Below are positions 1-8,804 of a stretch of 64,000 nucleotides of DNA, piece after piece; the stretch's first letter is position 1, and each line of letters opens with the position of its first letter. A model generated the notes under the pieces. It did not search any database. It saw only the letters and a program-made list of their open reading frames with translations, and was not told the DNA's origin. A program made the position numbers and the translations under genes. The DNA is from a virus. The stretch is from positions 62,001 through 126,000 of IMG/VR virus record IMGVR_UViG_3300036831_000148; one strand, 5' to 3'.

Positions 1-664
1 TGCGCCGGTGGTCCCAGTGGTGCAGCGCCACCGCGCCCGGCAGGGCGTCCAGGTCCCAGTAGGCGTCCGCGGTCTCGCCGGGCGGGATCGCCGACCAGTG
101 CACCGGGTTGAACACCTCGGCGCCGAACACCGTGAGGCTCTCCGGCAGGCGCTGGTACATCCCGGTGAGCAGCAGCGGGCCGGTCATGTGGTTCATGTGC
201 AGGTCGCCGGCGTCGCGCAGCGCGAAGTAGCGCACCGGCAGCTCGGCCACCACCGCCAGCCAGAACGGGTGCCAGGGCGGCCCGCCGAAGACGGCGTTGA
301 CCACGTGGTGCCGCTCGGCCTCCTCCCAGCTCGCCCACGCCCGCCCGTCGGTCATCTCCGGGCGCAGCGGGCGGACCGGCTGCAGGTCGCAGTTGGCGTA
401 GATCCCGCCGAACTTGGCCACCAGGTCGTAGCCGATGACGTCGGCCAGCGCGGTGGGCAGCTCCACCGAGTTCCCGTTGGTGCACCGCGCGCGCAGGTCG
501 TCCAGCACGGGCTCGTTGGCCAGGTCGGCGGGCAGGTCCTGCCACGACCAGTCGTGCACGACCCAGCCGGGGTTCAGCTCCCGCCACCGCTGGCCGTACT
601 CGCGGAACCGCTGCGGCATCGGGCGCGGCCCCAGCCACAGCCGGTGAATGATCTCCGGAATCAC
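1..664 (-). CDS. GT32-like glycosyltransferase, 3' end outside window
   Basis: About 221 residues are visible before the window edge. The N-terminus (IPEIIHRLWLG) and a GGIYANCDLQPVRPL segment near residues 95-110 match the Och1/GT32 sugar-transferase fold, in which a D-x-D motif binds the nucleotide sugar; here the motif reads N-C-D-L. The GTG start overlaps the TGA stop of the epimerase gene, so the two are probably co-translated. With that neighbour, a role in adding sugar to the host surface, to phage protein or to DNA is likely. The acceptor cannot be told from sequence. Confidence 0.75.
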   Translation of the reverse strand, partial: MIPEIIHRLWLGPRPMPQRFREYGQRWRELNPGWVVHDWSWQDLPADLANEPVLDDLRARCTNGNSVELPTALADVIGYDLVAKFGGIYANCDLQPVRPLRPEMTDGRAWASWEEAERHHVVNAVFGGPPWHPFWLAVVAELPVRYFALRDAGDLHMNHMTGPLLLTGMYQRLPESLTVFGAEVFNPVHWSAIPPGETADAYWDLDALPGAVALHHWDHRR

Positions 665-1551
665 GCGAACATCCTCCGGTAGTGGGCCGCGGCCTCGGCC
701 ATGCCGTCCTCCAACTGGACGAACGAGAGCGGGTCCAGGCCCAGGCCGCGCACCTTGTCCGGGTCGGCGAGCACCTCCGAGCCCGGCGTCTCGCCTGGCC
801 GCATCGGCAGGTGCTCGATGCCCGCCTGGATGCCCGCCTGCTCGCGGAGCACGGCCTGCGCGCACCGCGCGACCTCCAGGATGGTGGTGCGCCGCCCGGT
901 GCCGGCCTCGTAGATCAGCCCCGGCTTGCCCTGCTCCAGCGCCTGCACCAGGCAGCGGGCCACGTCGGTGACGTAGATCATGTCCATCACCTGGCTGCCG
1001 TCGCCGTACACCTGGATGGTCTCGCCGTGCAGCGCCCGGGAGAGGAACGACGGCACCACCTTGCGCACCCGGCTGGTGCCGTACGGCTGGGCGACAGACT
1101 GGCCGGGGCCGTAGGCGTTGAACGCGCGGACGCTGCACGCGTGCAGGCCCCGGTGCCGGGCGTACATGACGGTGAACCGGTCAACGGTGGTCTTGGAGAT
1201 CGAGTAGGTGGAGAACTCGAACCAGTTGCCGACCGCGATGTTCACCAGCGGCGCCCCGTACTGGGCGCAGGCCTGCAGCACGTTGAGCCCGCCCAGGATG
1301 TTGGTCTCCGCGGCCGGGAGCGGGTTGGCGATCGTCTCCTGGGTGCCGAGCACGCCGGCCAGGTGAATCACGGCGTCCGCGTGGGCGACCGCCTCGGTGA
1401 CCGCGGTGGCGTCCCGGATGTCGCCGAGGATCAGGTTGCCGCTCACCTGCCGCTTGCGGTCAAAGATGACCGGCTCGTGGCCGCGCTGCCGCAGCTCCTG
1501 GCAGGTGGCCCGCCCGATGAAGCCGTCCCCGCCGGTGACCAGGACCTTCAC
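661..1551 (-). CDS. NAD-dependent sugar epimerase/dehydratase (extended SDR)
   Basis: 296 residues. The Rossmann motif GGDGFIG is at residues 7-13 and the catalytic Y-x-x-x-K (YSISK) lies near residue 137, as in UDP-glucose 4-epimerase and dTDP-glucose dehydratase relatives. Length fits the family. The product probably converts a nucleotide sugar for the glycosyltransferase encoded directly downstream (GTGA overlap). The start ATG overlaps the stop of the upstream small gene. The substrate is not determinable. Confidence 0.9.
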   Translation of the reverse strand: MKVLVTGGDGFIGRATCQELRQRGHEPVIFDRKRQVSGNLILGDIRDATAVTEAVAHADAVIHLAGVLGTQETIANPLPAAETNILGGLNVLQACAQYGAPLVNIAVGNWFEFSTYSISKTTVDRFTVMYARHRGLHACSVRAFNAYGPGQSVAQPYGTSRVRKVVPSFLSRALHGETIQVYGDGSQVMDMIYVTDVARCLVQALEQGKPGLIYEAGTGRRTTILEVARCAQAVLREQAGIQAGIEHLPMRPGETPGSEVLADPDKVRGLGLDPLSFVQLEDGMAEAAAHYRRMFA

Positions 1552-1790
1552 AGTTGCTCGCCCTGGTCGGCGATGGCCTGGCGGACCGCGGCGTCCTTGG
1601 CGTCCACCAGGTGCCGCAGGGCGACGGTGAGCTCAGGGCCGTCGCCGACCAGTTCCAGCAGCTTGTCCCGGGTGTCGCGCATCACGGCGGCAACACTAGC
1701 GGGCGGGCCCTCCGGAAGGCGGGGGTTCGGGGTAAGCCACCGGGCGACCTGCTGGACAGACGGGTGGCGGTCGGCGAGGTTGACGGTCAT
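1548..1790 (-). CDS. Small helical protein, possible Acb2/Tad1-type hairpin
   Basis: 80 residues. The C-terminal half (about residues 36-76) reads as two amphipathic helices around a G-D-G-P-E-L turn, followed by an A-L-R-x-L-x-x-A-K-D-A-A-V-R pattern. This resembles the helical hairpin of small phage proteins such as Acb2 and Tad1, which sequester cyclic nucleotide immune signals. The similarity is by eye only and the N-terminal 35 residues differ. The gene follows dnaX directly (TAA then ATG) and overlaps the epimerase by 4 nt. If not a sponge, it is an unknown small protein. Confidence 0.6.
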   Translation of the reverse strand: MTVNLADRHPSVQQVARWLTPNPRLPEGPPASVAAVMRDTRDKLLELVGDGPELTVALRHLVDAKDAAVRQAIADQGEQL

Positions 1791-2942
1791 TTATCTCCCC
1801 AGTGCGGTCCTCATGAAGTCCAGGGAGGCAGGCTGCCCTCCCCCCGCTGCGATCGGCGCGGGCACCGCAGGCGGCGGGCACAGCGCCTTGCCCACCTGCG
1901 ACAGGGCTAGCTGCAGGCAGGCCCGGCGGTCCTCAATCCGGACCCGGGCGTGCAGGTCCCACAGCACCGTCATGGCCCCCAGCACCCGGGCCGGGCCCAG
2001 CCGGGCGGCGAGCGCCTTGCGGGCCTCCAGTGCCTCTCCCTGGGCGGTCACCGGCCCGCCGCAGCACAGCACCTGCAGGTCGGCCAGGCAGCGGACCAGC
2101 TCCCGGGTGACGTGCCCGGGGTCCCCGTAGGCGGCGAGCGCGGCGTCCATCGCGGCGTACATGGCGGCGGCGTCGCCGTCGGCGGTGGCCAGCAGCAGGC
2201 CGGGGGCGAAGTCGGTCTCCCCGGTCAGCTCCTGCCACGCCTCCAGGCTGTGCACGTCCACGGACGCCACCTGGTCCAGTCGCACCACCGCGTCGCGCAT
2301 CGCCCCCTGCGCGGCCTCGGCGATAGCGGCGACCAGGGCCGGCTCGGTGGCCAGTCCCTCCAGCCGGCAGATCTCCGCCAGCCGGCCGGCTACCTGCTCA
2401 GTGGTGAGCGGGTCGAACTTGAACGGGCTGGACCGGCTCTGGATGGTGGCCGGGACCGACTTCACCTGAGTGGTGATGAGGATGAACACCGTGCCCGGCG
2501 GCGGCTCCTCCAGGATCTTGAGCAGCGCCTCGAACGCGGCAGCGGACAGGCCGTGCGCCTCGTCGATGATGTACACCCGGTAACTGCCGGCGAGGGTGCC
2601 GTACTGGGCGCTCTCCCGCACCCGGCGGATCTGCTCCACGTTGCCGTTGCTAGCCGCGTCGATCTCGGTCACGTCCGGGCTGGCGTCGGCGTCGATCGCC
2701 CGGCAGGAGGCGCACTGGCCGCACGGCCAGGACCCGGCCGGGCCGGGCGGCGCGGCGCAGTTGAGCGCCTTCGCGACGATCCGCGCCATGGTGGTCTTGC
2801 CGCTGCCGTGCTTGCCGTGCAGCAGCAGGCAGCCGGGCACCGTGCCACGGCGGCACATCCGGAACAGCACCGCCACCGACGGCCGCTGCCCCACCACGTC
2901 ACCGAACGTGCGCGGCCGGTACTTCAGGGCAAGGTTGCTCAC
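1791..2942 (-). CDS. dnaX: DNA polymerase III gamma/tau-type clamp-loader ATPase
   Basis: 383 residues. The typical N-terminus L-x-x-K-Y-R-P-x-x-F is followed by Walker A (GKHGSGKTT, about 44-52), a Cys cluster including CGQCASC (zinc module of bacterial DnaX), Walker B with IIDEAH, and a L-E-E-P-P-P sensor segment before the SRSSPFKF arginine-finger region. It would hydrolyse ATP to load the sliding clamp encoded at 7.6-8.8 kb. It is shorter than bacterial tau and lacks a long tail, so it is gamma-like. Delta and delta-prime candidates lie at 24 and 26 kb. Confidence 0.93.
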   Translation of the reverse strand: MSNLALKYRPRTFGDVVGQRPSVAVLFRMCRRGTVPGCLLLHGKHGSGKTTMARIVAKALNCAAPPGPAGSWPCGQCASCRAIDADASPDVTEIDAASNGNVEQIRRVRESAQYGTLAGSYRVYIIDEAHGLSAAAFEALLKILEEPPPGTVFILITTQVKSVPATIQSRSSPFKFDPLTTEQVAGRLAEICRLEGLATEPALVAAIAEAAQGAMRDAVVRLDQVASVDVHSLEAWQELTGETDFAPGLLLATADGDAAAMYAAMDAALAAYGDPGHVTRELVRCLADLQVLCCGGPVTAQGEALEARKALAARLGPARVLGAMTVLWDLHARVRIEDRRACLQLALSQVGKALCPPPAVPAPIAAGGGQPASLDFMRTALGR

Positions 2943-3187
2943 TCGGGCCTCCTGGCGATGGTCGCCCCCAGGAACACCGGGCCGGGACCGGCGCGGGCCT
3001 GAGCGTCAATTGGCAGGCCGGCGGCACACGCCGGCCCTGACTGGCTTATACGGCGGTAGCCGAACTCGCTGCCGCAGTTCGGGCACGCGAGGTAGACCGT
3101 CAGGCCGTCCTGCTCGGGCTCGGCGGGAGCGCCGCACTGCGGGCAGGGGGCGCCCTCGGCGAACTGCGGCTCAGGCAGCTGCGTCAA
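2939..3187 (-). CDS. Zinc-ribbon protein
   Basis: 82 residues. Two C-x-x-C knuckles (CPQC and CPNC, about residues 15-40) are separated by a short beta-rich stretch (LTVYLA), a one-ribbon zinc fold. The rest is uncharged and poorly ordered. It overlaps the radical-SAM gene end by 17 nt upstream and the dnaX start by 4 nt downstream, so it is in the same operon. The function is unknown; nucleic-acid or protein binding is typical of such ribbons. Confidence 0.7.
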   Translation of the reverse strand: MTQLPEPQFAEGAPCPQCGAPAEPEQDGLTVYLACPNCGSEFGYRRISQSGPACAAGLPIDAQARAGPGPVFLGATIARRPE

Positions 3188-6100
3188 CGGGCTGCGCCTG
3201 GTCTAGCGTGTCCGGGCTCGGGTGCCGGGGGAAGCCGGGGCCCGCCCAGTCCTCGTCCTCTTCGGCGGGCTGGCTCGCGGCGGCGCCGAAGGTGTCCCCG
3301 TACCGGTGCGTCATCTTGAAGCCGGGGCTGTCCACAGGCTCTCTCCCCAGGTGTGGGTAACTCGTACCCGGTAATACGCCGGCGGCGCGCAGCCCTGCTG
3401 TTACCAGCCCGGTGGCCTGGTCCGCGCACCGCGGGCACAGGCTGTCCGACCAGGGCACGTCCACCAGGCTGGCGGGCACCGGCCGGCCGCAGCCCTCGCA
3501 GGGCTGCGCGCCTCCGTGGAAGAACTCCTCGCGCAGCGCGGTGTAGCGGGCCGCGTCGATCCACGAGGCCCGCCCGGTGAGCGCCGCGTACGCCTGGTAC
3601 GGGCCGAGCCTGCCGTTGAGGATCATCTTCAGCAGCACCCGGTGCCCGTCGCGGGTCACCCAGAAGTCAGCGACGTGCTCCTTGGCGTCGCCGCGCACGG
3701 CGGTCGCCCCGGTGTAGAAGCTGTCCGCCCGGATCTGAACCGGCACCTCCGCTGCCGCGTCCCACCAGGCGAGGCGGCGGCCCAGCGCCCCCGGGTCGTC
3801 GGCGACCTCCAGTTCCCACAGGCTGGAGGGGCGCGACGGCAGCTTCGCCGAGGGCAGCAGCACCCGGTACAGGCCGGTCCAGCTCAGGTGCGGCTGCAGT
3901 ATCTCCCCCAGCTTCGCCAGGTAGGGGCCGACCGCCTCACTGCCCCGGGTGAGGCCGAACTCCACGTAGTCCCGCCCGGCGCTGCGCTCGCGGTAGCCGG
4001 TGCTGCCGGACGCCAGCCGCACCGCGCGGCTGGCCAGGTCGGGGAAGCCCGGAAAGGACTCCTGCGCCTGGTAGGCGGCCCGGCGGAAGACGTACACCAG
4101 CGACTCGTTGGTGACGAACCGGAGCCCCGGCGGGCGGTCCACCTGCAGACGGACTTTCAGCGCCACGGTGGAGTGGTCAACCGGGCGAACCGGCCGGGCC
4201 TGCAGGTCGCGGTCGGCCGCCTGCACCCGGGCCCGGCGCAGCTCCAGGTCCTCCCGCGTGCACACCCCGCAGGCGTTCCCGCTGCACTGCTGGTCGCAGC
4301 GCGGCACCCACTCCTGGCCGTGGTAGCCGTCGGGGACCTGGCTGTCGTAGGTCTCGGCGCTGGTGCCCTCCAGGAACTCCACCATGTCCCGGTAGGCCCG
4401 CCACATCAGGTCGCGGGACACGCCGGTGTGAATGAACTCCCAGCCGAGCAGGTCGCCGTAGAACCGCTCACCGAAGATGTCGTCGGTGCCGTTGCGGAAG
4501 CCGCGGCGGCGCAGCGCCTCGTCCAGCCGGGCGGGCATGTCCTTGGGGAACCCGCCCCAGGAGGCGGTCCCGTAGTGCTCGATCACGTCGGCGACCGCCT
4601 CGCCCACGTCCCGGCTCGCGCGCTGGCAGACCTGGAAGAACGCCATCTTCTCGGCAGTCGCCTTGGACCCGATCTTCACCCAGATCCGGTGGTTGTCCAT
4701 CAGCTCCCGGAACGCCTCCGACAGCATGTAGTCGGGCGGGGTGACCGCGAACCACTGCAGCGGGGTCTGCGCCTCGATCAGCAGCGGCGTCCAGGAGAAG
4801 ATGATCTGCACCCCGGCGGCGGCCGGGCCGAGCGAGTCGCGGATGTCCGCCAGCCGGCGGCCCAGTTCCACCACCCGCATCACGTCAGCGCGGGACTCGC
4901 CCGGCCAGTTGCTGATGAAGTACAGCTTCACCTTCCGCACCCCGGCCCGGATCGCCCGGGTGACCGCCGCGGCCACGTCGTCGTCGGAGGTGCCCTTGCC
5001 GGCCAGGTCGCGGATCCGCTGGGCGCCGCCTTCCAGCCCGAGCGTGATGGAATCAGTGCCGGACACCTGCAGCAGCAGCGAGAAGTCGCCGTCGCTGAGG
5101 TAGTCGTCGATCCGCATGGACGAGGCGTCCACCCGGTCGGTGACATTCTCCAGCAGCGCCCCAATCAGTTCCTTCTTCCGCCGGTGCATCGGCGGGTCAG
5201 GGGCCACCAGGCTGATCTCGGTGGCGCCCATGTTGCGCCGCCAGGCGGCCGCCCGCTCCACCGTGCGCTCCACCGGCTCCTCCCGCGGCGGCTTAGACAC
5301 CCAGGACAGCCGGCAGAACACGCACCAGCAGTCGCAGCCGCGCATGGCCTCCACGTCCCCCGAGCCCATGCCGGGGTCGGAGAACAGCACCGGCGCGCTG
5401 GTCATCAGGTCCGCGTCCGCCAGGCTGGCGACCCGGCGCGAGCGGCGCTCCAGGGGCATCCCGTCCAGCAGGGGACGGTAGCCGGCGACCGTCTTCGTCT
5501 GCTCGGGCAGCCCGCGGTCCTCGTAGCGGTAGTCCACGGCGGTGAACCGGGGGAAGTACAGGAACCGGAACTCCAGGGCCAGCCGCTGATAGCACCACAC
5601 GCGCCGGGACTGCCAGTCACCGGACTCCCTGAGCTCGCGGACGCGCGCGCAGACGGCGGCGATGCCGGGGTTGCCGGGCTCGTCCTCCGCCTCGCCCAGC
5701 CAGACGCAGTCCACCACCGGAGCCATGAACTCGGGGGCGCACCAGGCCTGCCCGCCGGCCAGGATCATCGGGTAGTCCTCCGGCACCCGGTCCCGCCAGC
5801 GCAGCGGCACCCCGCTCATGGTCAGGTACCGGCAGAAGTTCATGAACAGCACCGTGTAGGAGATGCTGGTGCCGACGATGTCAAAGTCCCGCAGCTGGTG
5901 GCGGGACTCAATCCCGAACACCGGCACCTGCCCTTTAACCAGCAGGTCCAGGTCGCGCATGGTGGCTGGCAGGTACCAGCGATCCGCCAGGGTGTAGGCC
6001 CCGGCCTTGTGAACCGCGTCGTACAGCGCCGGGATGGCCATGTTCCCGGCCGCCTGGCTGTAGTCCCAGGACGCGGCGAGCAGCAGGCGCACCGAGGCCC

Positions 6101-6218
6101 CGTCCCAGGGGCGGCGCGCCGAGTTGGGCTCGGTGCCCAGGTACTGCTGCGGCCCGTCAAAGCGGTGGAGGTTCCCCTCCAGCCACCCGGCGACCGATTC
6201 GGGGCTGCGTCCCGGCAA
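3171..6218 (-). CDS. Large B12-binding/radical SAM enzyme with DUF2344-like tail
   Basis: 1015 residues. The N-terminal 200 residues look like a cobalamin-binding Rossmann segment. The radical SAM cluster C-x-x-x-C-x-x-C is in RGCDCWCVFCRL near residue 300, and a TIM-barrel-like stretch follows. After a second Cys cluster (CDQQCSGNACGVC, near 650), the VALKVRLQV region resembles the DUF2344 domain that is fused or linked to radical SAM proteins in bacteria. A third Cys pair set (CEGC, CPRC) lies near the C-terminus. In bacteria such genes sit beside RNase E/G and ribosomal genes; their reaction is unproven. An RNA or protein modification role is inference. Confidence 0.85.
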   Translation of the reverse strand: MPGRSPESVAGWLEGNLHRFDGPQQYLGTEPNSARRPWDGASVRLLLAASWDYSQAAGNMAIPALYDAVHKAGAYTLADRWYLPATMRDLDLLVKGQVPVFGIESRHQLRDFDIVGTSISYTVLFMNFCRYLTMSGVPLRWRDRVPEDYPMILAGGQAWCAPEFMAPVVDCVWLGEAEDEPGNPGIAAVCARVRELRESGDWQSRRVWCYQRLALEFRFLYFPRFTAVDYRYEDRGLPEQTKTVAGYRPLLDGMPLERRSRRVASLADADLMTSAPVLFSDPGMGSGDVEAMRGCDCWCVFCRLSWVSKPPREEPVERTVERAAAWRRNMGATEISLVAPDPPMHRRKKELIGALLENVTDRVDASSMRIDDYLSDGDFSLLLQVSGTDSITLGLEGGAQRIRDLAGKGTSDDDVAAAVTRAIRAGVRKVKLYFISNWPGESRADVMRVVELGRRLADIRDSLGPAAAGVQIIFSWTPLLIEAQTPLQWFAVTPPDYMLSEAFRELMDNHRIWVKIGSKATAEKMAFFQVCQRASRDVGEAVADVIEHYGTASWGGFPKDMPARLDEALRRRGFRNGTDDIFGERFYGDLLGWEFIHTGVSRDLMWRAYRDMVEFLEGTSAETYDSQVPDGYHGQEWVPRCDQQCSGNACGVCTREDLELRRARVQAADRDLQARPVRPVDHSTVALKVRLQVDRPPGLRFVTNESLVYVFRRAAYQAQESFPGFPDLASRAVRLASGSTGYRERSAGRDYVEFGLTRGSEAVGPYLAKLGEILQPHLSWTGLYRVLLPSAKLPSRPSSLWELEVADDPGALGRRLAWWDAAAEVPVQIRADSFYTGATAVRGDAKEHVADFWVTRDGHRVLLKMILNGRLGPYQAYAALTGRASWIDAARYTALREEFFHGGAQPCEGCGRPVPASLVDVPWSDSLCPRCADQATGLVTAGLRAAGVLPGTSYPHLGREPVDSPGFKMTHRYGDTFGAAASQPAEEDEDWAGPGFPRHPSPDTLDQAQPVDAAA

Positions 6219-6881
6219 CTACTCCGCCTCCCCCTCGAACACCTGCGTGCGGCCGTCCGGACCGCGCGCCAGGCGCACCGTCACGTCGGCGAACTGAACC
6301 AGCGACTTATCGTGGGTAATCATAAACACCTGCACCCCCATCCGGTCGGCCACCTCGCGCAGGAAGGCGCCCAGCCGGTCAATGAAGCTCTCGCTGACGA
6401 ACCGGAACGACTCGTCCAGGAACAGCACCTGGCGGGCCCCCGGGGTCAGCTTCACCATCACCAGCCGCAGCACGAAGCCGACCACCACCACCATGCCGCC
6501 GCCGCGGGCGTCCACCACCGCCGTCTCAAGGACCCGGTCCCCGTAGGGAGACCGGATGACCGGCTCCAGGGTGGCCTGCCCGCCGACCTCGCCGGGCAGC
6601 AGGTGAAACGACAGTTCCTCGCCGAAGATCACCTGCAGGGCGCGCGTCGCCAGGTCCTCGAACATCGCCCTGGCGGCCTCCTGGCGCTCCTCGCCCATGC
6701 TGGTCAGCAGCGCGGCCACCTTCGCGTGCAGGTCAACCGCTGCCTCAAGCCGCTCGATTTCCGCGGCGGCGGCCTTGCCCGCCCTCGCCAGCGCGACCGC
6801 GCGGCCGGCCTCCCGGTCCAGGCGGCGCTGTACCGCCAGGGCCCGGGAGGCCAGGGCGTCAAGGTCTACGGGGCCGCCCAC
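6219..6881 (-). CDS. SbcC/Rad50-like C-terminal ATPase lobe
   Basis: 220 residues. A coiled-coil of roughly 80 residues leads into a head with a degenerate signature (DARGGG), Walker B with catalytic Glu (VLFLDES) and an H-loop (MITHD). There is no Walker A in this protein. The missing half (Walker A, coil and CxxC hook) is encoded separately at 12885-13826, and an SbcD-like nuclease lies between at 10843-11838. The simplest reading is a Rad50-type ATPase made from two polypeptides. It overlaps the upstream 50-codon gene by 16 nt. Confidence 0.75.
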   Translation of the reverse strand: MGGPVDLDALASRALAVQRRLDREAGRAVALARAGKAAAAEIERLEAAVDLHAKVAALLTSMGEERQEAARAMFEDLATRALQVIFGEELSFHLLPGEVGGQATLEPVIRSPYGDRVLETAVVDARGGGMVVVVGFVLRLVMVKLTPGARQVLFLDESFRFVSESFIDRLGAFLREVADRMGVQVFMITHDKSLVQFADVTVRLARGPDGRTQVFEGEAE

Positions 6882-7018
6882 TGCCAGCCAGCCAGGTCAA
6901 GGTCCGGGCGCTCCTCCAGCCAGTCCAGGAAGTCGGACGGCGTATCGAACGTCACCTTGGCCTTGCCGTCGGTAACGGCGCCCTGCAGCCCGGTTTCGAA
7001 CCTTCCGACAGAGATCAT
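6866..7018 (-). CDS. Small acidic protein, 50 residues
   Basis: A 50-codon frame starts with ATG in a TGATG junction with the upstream MazG stop and ends with TAG inside the next gene start. The sequence contains FDTPSDFLDWLEERPDLDL, an acidic, Trp-containing helix-like segment. Tight coupling on both sides and normal codon composition support a real gene. No family was recognised. Confidence 0.6.
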   Translation of the reverse strand: MISVGRFETGLQGAVTDGKAKVTFDTPSDFLDWLEERPDLDLAGWQWAAP

Positions 7019-7608
7019 CAGGCGCGCTTGCCGCCGTGGCGGCGAGGCCGGGTCCGGTTGTAGGCCATCTTGCGGGTGTACTCGGCCTGCAGGTCAATGC
7101 CGTACAGCCCGCAGAGCTGCCGGAGGAACATGATGACCCCGGCCAGTTCCCGGGCCGGGTCCTCGTAGCAGGTCTCCCGGGCGAGCGACACGCGCGCGAT
7201 GGCGCAGTGCAGTGCGTTCATGTTCTCCAGGAAGCCGTCGTCCAGGGCGAATACCCCCTGGTCAGCCTCCACGTAGTCAGTCGTCGGCAAGCCGAACCGG
7301 TCGCTGTCGTCCAGCGCCCGGATGAGGATGTCAGCGAACTCGCTGCCGACGCCCTCCGGCTTGGGGTTCTGAAAGCAGCCGGGGCACCCCTCTACGGTGC
7401 CGTCATCCTCGTGCATGTGCTCCAGGTAGCGCGTGGCGTCAGCCAGGCCGTGCACGCGCCAGGCGTCGCTCGCCTCGGCGACCTCGCTGTGCAGCAGGGC
7501 GAGCGCTGCGGGGAACGTCACCGGGCTATCGTTCCAGCCCATCAACTCGCAGTAGGCGGCCACCTCGGCCTGCATCTCGGCCAGGGGGAGCACTTCCGTT
7601 GTCGTCAT
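7018..7608 (-). CDS. MazG-like NTP pyrophosphohydrolase
   Basis: 196 residues from the ATG in a TGATG junction with dnaN. An E-x-x-E segment (LLHSEVAEASDAWR) and a later E-x-x-D segment (EFADILIRALD) are the metal-binding helices of the all-alpha MazG/dUTPase-like family. Such enzymes split nucleoside triphosphates to monophosphate and pyrophosphate. Phage versions are thought to influence nucleotide pools or (p)ppGpp signalling; the substrate here is not known. A longer in-frame start exists inside dnaN but would add 69 Arg/Gly-rich residues that look like shadow sequence. Confidence 0.8.
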   Translation of the reverse strand: MTTTEVLPLAEMQAEVAAYCELMGWNDSPVTFPAALALLHSEVAEASDAWRVHGLADATRYLEHMHEDDGTVEGCPGCFQNPKPEGVGSEFADILIRALDDSDRFGLPTTDYVEADQGVFALDDGFLENMNALHCAIARVSLARETCYEDPARELAGVIMFLRQLCGLYGIDLQAEYTRKMAYNRTRPRRHGGKRA

Positions 7609-8804
7609 CACTTGTCTCCGTATCCGACCAGGGCGGGCGGCATCTGGGGGATGATCGCGGTGACCCTGGCCTCGTTGTCCTCCAGCAGAAGCGGGGGGTA
7701 GCTCTTGCCCCGCGGGATGCCCACCCGGAACTCGCAGTAGGCGGACGGGTGCGCAGCCAGCGCCGCGTCCAGGTGGCCGGCGTTGACCGCGAGCAGCAGC
7801 CGCTCGCCCTCCCACTTGGCCTGCAGCACCTGCTCGGCGCCGTTGCCGTCGCTGTCGCGCGACAGCACCGTCAGGCGGCCGGGCTCGGCGACCAGGGCGA
7901 CCGCCGAGGTGCTGGCGTCGGCGTTGACCCGCACCCGGTGCAGCGCCCTGGTCAGGTCGGCCTTGTCCACGCCGAGTACCAGCTTGTTGACCGACGCCGG
8001 GCGCAGGAACAGCGCCTCCACGCCGGGGAAGGGGGCACTCGGCTTGGCGGCCGCCAGCGTGACGGTGCCCGCCCGGAACACCGCGTACGAGCCGAAGTCG
8101 GCGACCTCCACGTTCTCCACAGGCACCTTCTCCAGCACCTTCACCAGGTCGGCAAGGGCGAAGCCGGGCACCGACAGCGGCACCGGGAAGCCGGGGACGG
8201 GGGCGCGGGAGAACTGGCTGCTGTCCACCGCGCAGGCGAACATCATGCGGCCCTCGTGGTCAGTGCCCTCGTCGACCACGGCGCTCTCCACCCGGACCTG
8301 CGTGAACGCCGGGCGGCCGGGGTCCTTGCCGACCGCGTGGCGGACGGTCATCAGGCCGGCGAGCAGCGACTCGCGGGGGACCGGCGCAAACCCGGCGCCG
8401 TCCAGGTCGGGCAGGCCGGGCCAGCGCGCCGGGCTAGGGGCGCGCAGCGTCCAGGACGCGCCGCCGGCCAGCACGGTGACCTCGTTGCCGGACACCCGGA
8501 CGGTGACGTCGCCGTCGGGGGCCTCGGCGAGCAGCGCCTTCAGCTTCCGGCCGGAGACGTAGAACCGGCCCTCGCCCTCGGCGCGCACCCCGGGGGTGCT
8601 GGCGAAGACGCTCAGGTGCTGGTCGGTGCCCGCCAGGGTCAGCCCGGCGGGCGTCACGTCCACCTGGAAGCACCCGTGGATGGGCAGCGTGGTGGTGCCG
8701 GGCACGGCCGCCATCGCCCACTCGGCCAGTTGCGCGAACGGCGCCTTCCTGACCGTGAAGCTGCAGGAGCCGTAACCCTGCCATGTTCCTTCGATCTCGC
8801 TCAC
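7608..8804 (-). CDS. dnaN: DNA polymerase sliding clamp (beta subunit)
   Basis: 398 residues, close to bacterial beta clamps (about 370-400). Three repeated beta-alpha-beta clamp folds are apparent, with typical features such as F-Y-V-S-G-R-K-L-K-A-L-L and a C-terminal P-x-x-P region. It would tether the family A polymerase at 21-23.5 kb to DNA after loading by the DnaX, delta and delta-prime proteins. It overlaps the upstream coiled-coil gene by 4 nt and the downstream MazG gene by 1 nt. Confidence 0.9.
   Translation of the reverse strand: MSEIEGTWQGYGSCSFTVRKAPFAQLAEWAMAAVPGTTTLPIHGCFQVDVTPAGLTLAGTDQHLSVFASTPGVRAEGEGRFYVSGRKLKALLAEAPDGDVTVRVSGNEVTVLAGGASWTLRAPSPARWPGLPDLDGAGFAPVPRESLLAGLMTVRHAVGKDPGRPAFTQVRVESAVVDEGTDHEGRMMFACAVDSSQFSRAPVPGFPVPLSVPGFALADLVKVLEKVPVENVEVADFGSYAVFRAGTVTLAAAKPSAPFPGVEALFLRPASVNKLVLGVDKADLTRALHRVRVNADASTSAVALVAEPGRLTVLSRDSDGNGAEQVLQAKWEGERLLLAVNAGHLDAALAAHPSAYCEFRVGIPRGKSYPPLLLEDNEARVTAIIPQMPPALVGYGDK

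Noticed and set aside
3516-7133. Very long plus-strand open frame of about 1200 codons
   Set aside because: It is antisense to the radical SAM and SbcC genes and is His/Gly/Arg/Val-rich, as expected from the shadow of GC-rich coding sequence. No motif, promoter or ribosome site supports it.
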